Below, piece after piece: positions 33,901 to 42,064 of a DNA stretch of 64,000 nt. Both the position numbers and the translations under genes were made by a program. The stretch covers positions 37,680,542 through 37,744,541 of the forward strand of contig CM064683.1 of the NCBI GenBank assembly GCA_032717465.1, read 5' to 3'. Within the stretch, counting starts at the first letter, position 1. Each line of letters begins with the position of its first letter. This stretch comes from Coenobita brevimanus. Its lineage: Eukaryota > Arthropoda > Malacostraca > Decapoda > Coenobitidae. The notes beneath the pieces were generated by a model that saw only the letters and a program-made list of their open reading frames with translations, did not search any database and was not told the origin of the DNA.

Positions 33901-35829
33901 GATTCAGTGTCCCAGACAACTTCTGCAACGAAAAAATACAACATTATACCGTACATCGTGGACGGACATACGGTAAGTCAAGATTAAGAGAAGTGAAATG
34001 AGTTATATACAAGGAGCATGAGAAATTACGAGGGGAGACAGACAATTTACAAAGGAAATTTGGCAGTCTTGGTGTTGATAAGGAAGTGTACTGTAAAAAT
34101 TACATTTAGTTGGTTTGGACATGCAGAGAGAACATAGAATGTGAGTTTGACTAGAAGAGTGTATATGAGTGAGGTGGTGGGGAGGTAAGATATTTCATAT
34201 GCTTTTATTTGGGGGCAAACATGAGTTCTGTGGATAAAGCAAGGTTTTTCTGATTTTTCAAAGTGATTAATTTAATTCTAACCCTCACTTCTTGCAGCAA
34301 AGCCTCATTTCCATGATTTTCCCCCTCAATCCACTTCCCTATAGACAATAGGGACTCACAGGAATGTTCCTGTGGGGTTATGTGTGAGGTAAATGCAGGG
34401 AAATGAAGCATTTTCACTGAAAAATTATAATTAGCTAACCCTTTCAGATTGTAAATACTGTAGATCTGTAGGTCCAGTCTGAGAAATTGCATTTTTTAAC
34501 CAAAAAAAAAAAAAAAAAAAATCACGGTTTGTAATTTTAGAACAAAATATTATATTTATGCACATGGAAGTCATACGCATCTGTCTACAAAATATTACAA
34601 CTCTACTTACCATACAAGAGCCATACAGTAATAATGACAAGAAGCTGCATAGCAAGTGGTGTGTGGTGTCACCAATAAATGCACTCCTGTATACAAAATG
34701 ATAGAGAAACACTCCTACTAACTAAAATCATAAATCTGTGTTTATTTCTTCTCATCTGGATTGTTTAATACCCAGGAAATGAGTAAATATCGAGAGAAAT
34801 ACTGATAACATACACCAGTTTCCCACCACAGTTTAAAATCTCCCATGCAAATATGTGAGCCACGATTGTGGCCAGGAAACCCGTACCGATAAAGCCACAC
34901 TTGTGGCCAGGAGACCTCAAAGGGTTAAAATCAAATTACAGGTAATTAAAAAAAAGGGAACCCAAACCTAACCCCATCTCTCCTAACTGGGAGGCTCTGT
35001 CCCCCAGACCCTCCAAAACATTAATTTAAACTGATCTAACCAAACAAGGCTGCAAGAAAATAAACAATGACAATTTTAAGCATTAACCTAGCAGCTCTAG
35101 CCTCATCTTATCAAACCAAATTGAATCTCACGTCATGCTTCCTAACTAAAGCACCTCCATTATTACTGCTTCCTGAGGAAGTAGTACAGGAAAAAGTTGG
35201 TTCTACTGATGAGAGGACCTAAAAAAAATACATAAATCTGGACTCCTTGTGTTTCTCCAAAAGCTAAATACTACCTGACATTTTTTAGTGTGTCATAAAA
35301 TAGTAGCAGTAGTAGTAACATCACCATCATCAACAATTAATAATAATACTAATAAAAAAAACAATATATCTTTACAGAGGCACAAAACATAACTTCAAGC
35401 ATCTACTTGATGGTGATATAAAATGATAAAAGAGAGAGAGAAAAAAAAAAAGAGAATGGTGGACTGATTATGTAACATTAATCTGGAATTTTTTAAATCC
35501 ATGGAACTTAGAAAATCATCAATGCTGACTACTGGAATTAGGAATTGTGACAGACACCACATTTAAAGAGACGCTAGTGCTCTATACCTTGATTATATGA
35601 TACGAGAGATAGCCATAACTCCTTTAAAAGCATTTATTTGTATATTTCATTCCCAACATGCCAACGTCCCTCTGCATCAGCTGATAGGTGTCGTCTGCAG
35701 TTTCACTATTAATAACTTTTAAAAACCTTAATGCAATTGTAAGTGTGATATATTGCATTCTCTGGTCTTACTATATCGTAATCTCACTAATGGCCTCACC
35801 TTAGCTATTCTGGTCGCCGTCAAAGCCAT
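24778..35829 (-). CDS. PDHB: Pyruvate dehydrogenase E1 component subunit beta, mitochondrial (complete, 8 coding exons)
   Basis: E1-beta pairs with E1-alpha as an alpha2beta2 tetramer in the mitochondrial matrix and carries out thiamine-diphosphate-dependent decarboxylation of pyruvate in the PDH complex. Coding exons on the minus strand: 35800-35829, 33803-33922, 32362-32508, 31767-31874, 30520-30627, 28175-28355, 25309-25542, 24778-24926. They total 1077 nt and 358 residues, against 359 in human. All introns are GT/AG; introns 1-5 are phase 0, 6 and 7 phase 1. The start has a good context (A at -3, G at +4) and a genomic in-frame TAG four codons upstream. The basic, Ser-rich N-terminus (about residues 1-30) is a mitochondrial presequence. 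Residues 33-225 are the transketolase pyrimidine-binding domain: [16 protein letters not shown], catalytic-type Glu87 in DTPITE, and His156 in AQHSQCF, matching the ThDP-site Glu and active-site His known for human E1-beta. The C-terminal domain holds [15 protein letters not shown] (289-303). The reading frame is undamaged, so it is probably functional. Confidence 0.97.
25309..25542 (-). CDS. PDHB: PDHB coding exon 7 (residues 233-309)
   Basis: Acceptor CTCTTCAG|GT and donor GTAGAGA|GTGAGT. It begins the transketolase C-terminal domain: [47 protein letters not shown]. Phase 1 at both ends completes Gly232 and Ser310. Intron 6 (25543-28174) contains a 545-bp TA-flanked MITE. Confidence 0.98.
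25774..26318. mobile_element. TA-flanked MITE P5 (545 bp) in PDHB intron 6
   Basis: Starts CAGGTACACCCCAGTTTAAC and ends GGGGTATTACTG between TA dinucleotides. It is the reverse complement along its length of the element at 50909-51450; both share GCCTTGGGTT, CCTAAACACACAATTTTAGTC (or complement) and GGCCATCATTAGG. Pogo/Tigger-like ends, no ORF. Confidence 0.75.
27480..27605 (+). repeat. Dispersed repeat R3, copy 3
   Basis: GATGAAGAGCTATGGAATGG and CTGCCACTGAGCTGTGTGAA match the R3 family. Confidence 0.45.
28175..28355 (-). CDS. PDHB: PDHB coding exon 6 (residues 172-231 plus one base)
   Basis: Acceptor GTGCAG|GTA and donor GAAG|GTGAGT. It encodes [20 protein letters not shown], then [11 protein letters not shown] and the [15 protein letters not shown] segment, and ends in phase 1. 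Intron 5 (28356-30519) holds two S1 SINE copies, an RTE tail and a 30-bp minisatellite. A family A-like remnant ends about 40 bp from this exon's donor. Confidence 0.98.
28465..28635 (+). mobile_element. S1 composite SINE, 3' body, copy e (PDHB intron 5)
   Basis: GTTGGGGTTTACTGCTCACG, TAATGCCACTCAGGGATGAG, CCTAGCCCCAGGCTCCTATG and CTCATGGGGCAACATAGG. Confidence 0.8.
29235..29405 (+). mobile_element. RTE-like LINE 3' end, copy E5 (PDHB intron 5)
   Basis: GATGGGGTGGAGAGGTATAT to GCGATTTGTTTGTGGCCACC and GGCGTCTGGCAAT followed by five ATAG units. Confidence 0.85.
29451..29612 (+). repeat. 30-bp minisatellite in PDHB intron 5
   Basis: GGGCTACATGAGTCAAAGAT units start at 29461, 29491, 29521, 29551 and 29581, exactly 30 bp apart, with very few differences, so a young array. 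Confidence 0.95.
29690..30115 (+). mobile_element. S1 composite SINE, full-type copy f (PDHB intron 5)
   Basis: Complete layout: CACCATCCACTTACTCAATG, C/T-rich spacer, GTGACTCTACACTAAGTGAC, hairpin AATGGTTTCCTGTACACC/AGGAAAC, TGCTGGGTGGTTACCAT, A-box-like TGGTTTAGTGAG, B-box-like GGTTTATATCC, TAATGCCACTCAGGG, CTCATGGGGCAACATAGG. About 425 bp. Confidence 0.85.
30340..30510 (+). repeat. Degenerate tandem next to PDHB exon 5
   Basis: GATATGGACAC-CTAGG-TGA units of about 25-30 bp, some six drifted copies, ending within 20 bp of the exon 5 donor. Confidence 0.65.
30520..30627 (-). CDS. PDHB: PDHB coding exon 5 (residues 136-171)
   Basis: Acceptor TTTCAG|ATG and donor AAG|GTACCC. The 36 residues include [20 protein letters not shown], with the active-site His156, and end HCPGLK. 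Its splice sites and phase 0 on both sides fit neighbouring exons exactly, although no long open frame marks it. Intron 4 (30628-31766) carries a short RTE tail. Confidence 0.97.
30783..30872 (+). mobile_element. RTE-like LINE 3' terminus, copy E6 (PDHB intron 4)
   Basis: GGCAGTGAAATGGCAGGGGA to GGCGTCTGGCAATAGATATA; only the last 90 bp. Confidence 0.8.
31767..31874 (-). CDS. PDHB: PDHB coding exon 4 (residues 100-135)
   Basis: Acceptor TTGTCAG|GGT and donor CTG|GTGAGC. It encodes [19 protein letters not shown] followed by [17 protein letters not shown], near-identical in pattern to animal E1-beta. Intron 3 (31875-32361) contains the 5' half of an S1 SINE. Confidence 0.98.
32105..32290 (+). 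mobile_element. S1 composite SINE, 5' part, copy g (PDHB intron 3)
   Basis: CTATCCATTCACTTGATGTA, CCAAATGGTTTTCTGTAACC, then A-box-like GGCGGCCTAATAGGTTAAGG; the 3' body is missing. Confidence 0.65.
32362..32508 (-). CDS. PDHB: PDHB coding exon 3 (residues 51-99)
   Basis: Acceptor GATGTAG|GTG and donor CTG|GTGAGT. It carries [16 protein letters not shown] and [10 protein letters not shown], with Glu87 corresponding to the cofactor-activating glutamate of E1-beta. Intron 2 (32509-33802) holds a family A MITE and a foldback element. Confidence 0.98.
32751..32959. mobile_element. Family A MITE, copy A7 (PDHB intron 2)
   Basis: CTTCTCGTTGGTTAAGGAAG and CTTCCTAAACCAACGAGAAT are the inverted ends; TTAATATCCTTTTGTATGTT inside matches A1 and A2 in inverted orientation. 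Confidence 0.85.
33320..33561. mobile_element. Foldback element in PDHB intron 2 (about 242 bp)
   Basis: Left arm GTGTCATTATCGTACCC and AGTCAACAGTG; right arm CACTGTTGACGGGCAGC and GGGCACGATAATGACACCCT. The arms are inverted over roughly 80 bp with a 80-bp AT-rich loop of ATATTATACACAAATC type. No matching copy elsewhere in the window. Confidence 0.75.
33803..33922 (-). CDS. PDHB: PDHB coding exon 2 (residues 11-50)
   Basis: Acceptor TTGCAG|AAG and donor AAT|GTATGT, both strong. It finishes the presequence (RKFSTSRVL) and opens the mature protein with [20 protein letters not shown], which aligns with the conserved E1-beta N-terminus. Intron 1 (33923-35799) contains a decayed RTE 3' fragment and a poly-T tract. 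Confidence 0.97.
34017..34190 (+). mobile_element. RTE-like ORF C-terminal fragment, copy E7 (PDHB intron 1)
   Basis: GGTTTGGACATGCAGAGAGA and TGACTAGAAGAGTGTATATG correspond to the FGHVERMENERLTKRVYV region of copy E8; it ends before the LINE tail. Confidence 0.6.
35800..35829 (-). CDS. PDHB: PDHB coding exon 1 (residues 1-10)
   Basis: Encodes [10 protein letters not shown], the start of the mitochondrial presequence. The donor is AAG|GTGAGG. This is the only plausible start because it joins in phase 0 to exon 2 and has an in-frame stop just upstream. No TATA box or CpG island is obvious in the 100 bases before it. Confidence 0.9.
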
Positions 35830-36289
35830 TTTTTCGCCCTAAATATATGCTCCCCTGTCTTGACACCGGCAGACAACAACAACTACCTACAAGTCAAGTG
35901 TTCAGATGTTGGCTTTGACTTTGTATTAATTTCCGAATGCTTAATCAGTTGACTAAAATGTCTTTGATTGATAAATTGAATTGAACTGAAATATTTATTG
36001 TCTGACTAGAAGGTTTCTATAGTATGCTTGGCTATATACACAGCTTACCAAAACATGAAAGCAACTAATGAATATGTGTCGTATTTTCGCCTGTCTATGC
36101 GTTATTTTGCTATATAATGATGTAGCCATGAATGTAATAATTCCCATGGCTTTAATTTCACTATATCTCTACATATATTAATACGACCAAGGATAATATA
36201 TGCCTATCAGTCAAGAGTTCCTTTCTGATTAAAGGTCCTCGTATCACGTCATGGCAAGTGTTGCTATGCTTATACTTCCATACCACCAT

Positions 36290-36675
36290 AGTGAGAGCAG
36301 TGTGGAAATGAGTTACTTGAGAGGAGCATGTGGAGTGACGTGGAGGGACAGGCTGACGAATGAAGAAGTGAAGGAACGTTGTGGGGTAGATGTGGATGTG
36401 GTTGAAAAGATTAGGAGAAATACACTGAGGTGGTTTGGACATGTGGAGAGAATGGAGAATGAAAGACTGACTAAGAGGGTGTATGTAGGTGAGGTGGAGG
36501 GAGGGGTAGACCGAGGATGAGGTGGAGGGATGGAGTTGAGAGGTATATGAGGGAGGGGGGGGTGAGTTGGGGGGAGGGGAGTCAAATGGTGGGTGACAGA
36601 GTGACTTGGAGGCGTTTTGTCTGCGGCCACCCTTTGCGGGATTAGGGCGTCGGGCTATAGATAGATAGATAGACT
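36290..36675 (+). mobile_element. RTE-like LINE 3' end with readable ORF C-terminus, copy E8
   Basis: Reads MSYLRGACGVTWRDRLTNEE, then CGVDVDVVEKIRRNTLRWFG and HVERMENERLTKRVYVGEV, the usual C-terminal region of RTE-clade reverse transcriptase ORFs. The purine-rich 3' part ends GGCCACCCTTTGCGGG, then GGGCGTCGGGCTAT and ATAG repeats. This copy links the non-coding E tails to an RTE-like ORF. Confidence 0.85.
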
Positions 36676-36779
36676 ACCCTAGTACTACTTTTCACTCCTG
36701 TATAAGTGATATGTCTTATGGATTCCTTTACATTTTATAACATGTCCTATACCTACTAAATGTATGTTATTACGTCTCT

Positions 36780-37044
36780 ATTTGCTGAGGGGAGTGGGTC
36801 AGGATCACGTGATGGTTGTGATCATCAGCTTTTTACCCTCCCGGAAGAGAGCTGAGAGCTCATATATAGTCCGATCTAAGTGCAAAGCCTTGACCACACA
36901 CGCACACACCCATCCCCTTGCTCAAGGGGGACAGTAACCACCCGCTTCGTCAGTCAAACTTTTCGCATCCCGAGCAAGGCGCGAACCCCCGTCTGGGCAG
37001 ATGCTAAGCAAGAGCATTACCACTGAGCCGGCGAGCGGTCTTAC
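36780..37044 (-). mobile_element. tRNA-derived SINE
   Basis: On the minus strand: CGCCGGCTCAGTGGTAATGC (A-box GGCTCAGTGG), about 30 bp, then GGGGGTTCGCGCCTTGC (B-box GGTTCGCGCC). A tRNA-unrelated body of about 200 bp follows. The acceptor arms do not pair, so it is not a working tRNA gene. It sits directly after the CR1-like ORF2 end on the same strand. Confidence 0.7.
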
Positions 37045-37676
37045 CCAATTGTTCTTACCGTATAGGAATGAATCAAGCTCGTACTGTCCCGTGTCTTAAA
37101 TCATTTTCATCATACATCTCCTTAAATTTATGAATTGTTTTGCCACACACTATTTCATTCGGTAGTGCATTCCACCGATCAATTGCCCTATTTGGGAAAC
37201 TAAATTTCCTTGTCTTGATCGCCTCCCCTTTTTATGCAGTTTTTTGCAGTGTCCTCTTGCTGATGCTTCCCCATAGGTTATGTAATCATTTATGTATATT
37301 TTCTCCTTCCCTGATATTCATTTATATAGCATAATCATGTCGTCTCTTTTCCTTCTCTCCTGTAGTGTTGGCAGATTCAGTTTTTCTAGTCTTTCTTCGT
37401 AGCTTAGATCCCTTAATCTTGGTACCCATCTTGTAGCGGCCCCTTGAACTTTTTCGATCTTATCTATGTGTTTCTTGAGATGAGGATTCCAGACTACTGA
37501 TGCATACTCCAGGGTTGGTCTGATGAAAGATGTTATTATCTTCCTCAGCATGTCTTCGTTTATGTATGTGAATCACACCTAGGTCCTTCTCTCTTTCTGA
37601 TATGTGGAGGGTTTTACTTCCTAACTTATAATCCCAATCTGGTCTTTTTCCACTTTTCCCAAACTTGACTACAGTG
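37045..37676 (-). pseudogene. CR1/Jockey-type LINE ORF2 C-terminal fragment
   Basis: Minus strand: RPDWDYKLGSKTLHISEREK and DLGVI, then (after an internal deletion and frame change) MLRKIITSFIRPTLEYASVV, WNPHLKKHIDKIEKVQ and LNLPTLQERRKR. A stop and another frameshift follow, then FSFPNRAIDRWNALPNEIV and a TGA at 37073. The order is that of the RT thumb and C-terminus in CR1/Jockey-type LINEs. At least two frameshifts, one stop and one deletion. Confidence 0.85.
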
Positions 37677-40405
37677 GGAGGAGGCCGTAGCACGGGCCGA
37701 ACAGGGTAGTACTCCCGAGGGGAATGGGAATGTTGGTGATAGGGATAGCTGGAGCTCCTGTTTCACTAGCTATCTAACCATTCCCCTTTGCTGACCTTTT
37801 CAGTGTGACAGTAACATAGAGAGTAGACCAGCATATTCTCCCAAACATTTCCTCTATCTATGCACTACACCACATGCACTTTACATTTCACACAACGTAT
37901 CCCACTACGTTACAGGGGTTGGCGCCAGCAAGGGCATGCGGCCAGAAAACTTTGCCCCGCTACCTAGTGGAGGACTTCTGGGGGGAGGCGTGGCGGGGGT
38001 TCCGCCGGCATAGATCGTGGGTCCAGGGCGAGATGGGGCTCGGGCCTGTGCTAGAGGGTACAAGGCATTGCGGTTCCCAGGCTGCCGCTTCCGCCCAATA
38101 GAGAGGGGCCCGAACCTGGAAGTAGCGCCCCAGGAGGCTGCCCTATCAGTGGGTGTATAATGGCGGGATAGTTGCAGTGCCAAGACGCGCTTGGAGGGTG
38201 TCCCTGCAGCTGTCCTGGCAGAGTGCCCCGAGGCCACTACCACAGCCACTGGTAAGCTGGTTGGCTAGGGGTCCCAGATCCATTGCCTGGACCTGGAACT
38301 GTGCAGTGAGTGGGACCTGTGCTGTGTCTGTCCCCCTTTATTAATACTGAGGATGACAAAACAAAATAAGTTTCAAAGCAAGCCTGAGGACAGTAAATCA
38401 CCCATGGGGATGAGGGTGGGTTCATGGAATGTGGGAAGTTTGAGGGGAAGAGCAGGGGAAGTCGTTGAGGCATCCAGTAGGAGGTGGGTGGATGTGGCGT
38501 GTTTGCAGGAAGTCCGGTACAGGGATGGATCAGCCAGAAAGATTGTTGGGAAGGACTGTTGCTGTAAGTTGTTTTGGCAGGGGTGGACAGACGGATATGG
38601 AGATGTTGGTGTGATGGTTGCGGAGAAATGGGTGGTATATGTTATGAATGTTTTGAGAGTAAGCGATAGGATATTGGTAGTGAAAATTCTGTTGGGAAGA
38701 AAGATAGCTGCGATTATAACGGCATATGCTCCACAGGCAGGCTTGGATGAATCAGAGAAAGATAGATTTTGGGATGACTTAATACGTGTTGTGGGTGGTA
38801 TGCGGGATGATGAGATAGTGATTTTGGGAGGGGACTTAAATGGTCATGTAGGTGAAGCAGCACAAGGTTATGAAGGAGTGCATGGGGGATGTGCGTATGG
38901 TCTAAGGAATGCAGAGGAGGAAAGGATACTCGAGTTTGGGGAGGCAACGGACATGATTGTGTGCAACACATATTTTAGGAAAAGAGACAGTAGGTTAATT
39001 ATGTATGAGTCTGGGGGAAATAGCAGTCGGCTAGATTATTTTCTGGTTAGGAGGGCCGATAGGAGGTTAGTGAGGGATGTTAAAGTTATAGGAAGTGAGG
39101 AGTGTGTGCAGCAGCACAAACTGTTGATTTATGATATGATGCTTAAAGAACAAGTGATGAAAAAGAGGACTTATGTACCTAGGAGGTAAATATGGAAGCT
39201 GAAAAAACAAATAGTAAGGGATGCCTTCTATAGCGAGTTGAGGAGAGTGGTGGCTGAACAGGGAGCTGTAGACAGAGGCGTTAATGAACAGTACAGAACC
39301 CTCAAGAACAATTTCTTGAGAGTTACTGATGTAACATGAGGCTGGACAAGAGGACAACCAAGACATAAAGTAATTTGGTGGTGGGATGAGGGTGTAGAAG
39401 CTGCAATTAAGGAGAAAAGAAGGCTTTTCCGGGAATGGAAGAAGGGTGGTAGCAAAGAGGAATATTTGGCTGCCAAGCGTAGGGCTAGAAGAGAGGTATA
39501 CAGGGCAAAGTCTGAGTCACAGAGACAGTTACTTGATAACCTAAATCATGGGGAAAGGAAAAGTATATTTAGGGTGGCAGGTCAAGTGAAGAGGGATAAT
39601 CGGGATATCATAGGTGAGCAGTGTGTCAAGAATGATGAAGGAAGGGTAGTGGTGAACAGTGAGGATATTAAAGGTGCATGGAGAGAGCATTATAACCGGT
39701 TGTTGAATGAGGAGTTTAACTGGGACAGGGAAGGTTTAGAGCCAGCAGATCCAGTGTCTGGCCCTTGGCCTTTGATACTGCTACTGGGAATGAGGCAATA
39801 GGCAGGATGAGGGTGGGGAAGGCAGCAGGTGTGTCTGGGTTGACTGCCGATTGTTGAAGGCCTCAGGCGATATAGGGATGAATTTAGTCACTGACCTGAT
39901 AAATAGGATTATTTATGAGTGTGTTGTCCCAGATGATTGGCTGAAGAGTGTAATTGTAAATGTGTATAAAGGGAAGGGTGATGCCCTGGAAAGAGGAAAT
40001 TATAGAGGTATAAAGCTTTTAGATCAGATAATGAAGGTAATGGAGAGAGTTTTAGAAGGTATGATTAGAGAAAGAGTGAATATTGATGAGATGCAGTTTG
40101 GGTTTATGCCAGGTAGGGGGACCACTGATGCCATATTCATTGTTCGACAGCTTCAGGAAAATATATTGGTAGGAGAAGGGATCTTTATTTTGTTTTTGTT
40201 GATTTGGAAAAGGCCTTTGACAGAGTCCCTAGAGAGGTGGTGAAGTGGGCAATGAGAAAGCTTGGCTTGGAGGAGTGGCTGGTTAGGGTGGTTATGGCCA
40301 TGTATGTGGGTGCTCACACCCAGGTGAGAGTGAATGGAGATTGGAGTGATGAGTTTTCCGTGAATGTTGGTGTGCATCAGGGGTCAGTCTTGAGTCCCAT
40401 GTTAT
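37677..40405 (+). mobile_element. RTE-like LINE with 5' end present, 3' end missing
   Basis: A GC-rich leader (37677-38352) precedes the endonuclease and RT reading frames and stops abruptly inside the RT domain at about 40405. Its left edge cuts into the CR1-like fragment, suggesting it inserted there. Usual retroposition loses 5' ends; here the 3' end is lost, pointing to a later deletion or insertion. Confidence 0.75.
38353..40405 (+). pseudogene. RTE-like endonuclease-reverse transcriptase ORF, broken
   Basis: The first open part (38353-39189, 278 residues) is an AP-type endonuclease: MRVGSWNVGSLRGR, VDVACLQEVRY, ILGGDLNGHVGE, NSSRLDYFLVRR and the RTE-typical QQHKLLIYD. In-frame stops follow at 39187 (TAA) and about 39337 (TGA). 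The connector then continues in the same frame to about 39770, after which at least three frameshifts occur (near 39770, 39855 and 40180). RT motifs: DDWLKSVIVNVYKGKGD, GNYRGIKLLDQIMKVMERVL, QFGFMPGRGTTDAIF, DLEKAFDRVPREVVKWA and VHQGSVLSPML. The catalytic [FY]ADD box is absent because the sequence is cut right after SPML. It cannot make an active enzyme. Confidence 0.9.
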
Positions 40406-40520
40406 CACGGCCATATTCCTAAAAATAATTCCTTCCCTAAACTTTTCCTTCCCTTCGAAGGATTTTTCTTTCCCTTCAGTATGCGTAAAGATTTCCTTGG
40501 AAGGGAAGGAAAAATGTTCA
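40406..40520. repeat. Palindromic CCTTCCC/GGGAAGG segment at the LINE break
   Basis: TTTTCCTTCCCTTCGAAGG (about 40442-40461) and CCTTGGAAGGGAAGGAAAAA (about 40495-40514) form an inverted repeat with a loop of about 33 bp, immediately after the truncated RT frame. Confidence 0.6.
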
Positions 40521-41128
40521 GGTTGGTAGCCCTGTTAAACTAAAATGACCCATCCTGCTGATATTTGGTATGATGGAGCGTTAAATTTATAAACTAATAC
40601 ATCAAAACATCTCATGCTGGATAATGAAAGCACAACACATTTGAGACGTGGGAGGTCGCCACCACATCTACAGTATTGACTTGTATTCAGCCATAAATGC
40701 CATGGCCAACACCGCAGCGTGTTCACTCCTCAAGACAATAGTTTGATATTTTATATTCGAGGAATATTATTACGCTTAATGTTGTTATTAGTAAGTGTAA
40801 GAATCACTTGTTAACGTCCGTCTCGTCCACTCGCCTGGCGGCGCTCACTTGTGTTTTTCCAGCTGTAAGACATGAGCCGAATCACACGTGTGACCTTGAC
40901 GGCAGATTTTCCTTTTTCAGGCAAACTAACAACCAAAATGTTTCTTGAAATGAATCCTCGTTTGACCCTGGCCATAATGTAAAAGATTTGTTAGTGTCAG
41001 ATCATAAAAGACAGGATGAATATCGGAGGTACTACGTCGTCTGCTCTGTTTATGTCTGAAGGACATGTTGCCTCACCGTACCATGTTGCCTCAGATTTTG
41101 AAGTCATAAGATCAAAGGGTCGAGGTGT
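40521..41128. other. No gene recognised
   Basis: Intergenic-type sequence; may include the leader of the ORF1 element at 41129. Confidence 0.4.
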
Positions 41129-41926
41129 GTGTGGTTAGCTCCTAATAAATTGCATTCTAACTATTACATACTGTGCACAAGACTTGAGAAAATGGAAGAA
41201 GAGAAAACAGAGGAGTGCGGAAATTGCTCGAGAAGAGTAATAAATGGACTCCAGTGTGATGGATGCCAAAAATGGTACCATGCTGGATGCCAAAAAGTAA
41301 ACAAAGAGCTCCACACCATAATAGAAAAGCATAAGGAACTTATATGGTTCTGCCAAGTTTGCAATCCAAAAATAAGAAATAATATGATGAAAATATGCAA
41401 CTTGGAAAAGCAGAATGAAGAGCTGGTAGCAAAATTAAATTAACTGATCATGAAGCTGGATAGCATCAAGGGTGAAATTACGAGAGAGGTAACTCAGCAG
41501 TTTAGAAACAATTTGCCGGTGAGTGAAGATGATATTGTTGAGAAGGTAACAGAGAGAGTACTAGAACATATGAAAGAAGAAGAAGATAAAGCTAGAAGGA
41601 AAAACAACATAGTGATGTATAATGTCCCAGAGTCAGAAAGTGAAAGGCATATAGAGCGAGTGAATGAAGACACAGCTATGTGTTGTGATATATTTGACAA
41701 CTCTCTAGGATTAGATAAGGAGGAGTTTACTATCACTAAGGTCATAAGAATAGGAAAGCCCAGAAGAGAGAGCAATAACAGAAATAGGCCTGTATTGGTG
41801 CAACTAGCAGATGTGAAAGAGAAATGGGCAATAGTAAAGAGGGCAAAAAATCTGAAAGATGAAAGTGATCCGGCAAAGAAAAGAATTGGAATTTCACTTG
41901 ATCTGACGAAGAAAGAAAGGCATTAA
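41129..41926 (+). pseudogene. PHD-finger ORF1 of a non-LTR retrotransposon (one in-frame stop)
   Basis: A single frame from the ATG at 41192 (MEEEKTEECGNCSRR) shows a PHD-type zinc finger: C-x2-C (CGNCSRR), C-x2-C (CDGCQKWYHAGC) and a late FCQVC (about residues 9-56). A coiled-coil-like Lys/Glu region comes next, then RKNNIVMYNVPESESERHIE and TKVIRIGKPR...RPVLVQLADVKEKW, the RRM-like core of many LINE ORF1 proteins. A TAA at 41441-41443 is the only break between the two halves, which stay in the same frame. It ends at a TAA (41924-41926). Such ORF1s occur in CR1/Jockey-group LINEs; no ORF2 follows. Confidence 0.8.
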
Positions 41927-42064
41927 TGTGCGTTGTGCAAAACTAAACTGACACTCTTGTGCACTGTAGAGTACTGTATCTGACATTTTATGTTGAACAA
42001 AAGCACCCTTGGATAAAAGCTCCAGCAAAGAAAATAAATTTGTGTAGTTTTTTATTTTTTTTGC

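Noticed and set aside
36991..37044. Functional tRNA gene on the minus strand
   Set aside because: A and B boxes are present but the acceptor and other stems do not pair and a SINE body follows.
37874..38344. ORFs on both strands in the GC-rich LINE leader
   Set aside because: The segment directly precedes the RTE endonuclease ORF and is best explained as its 5'UTR/promoter.
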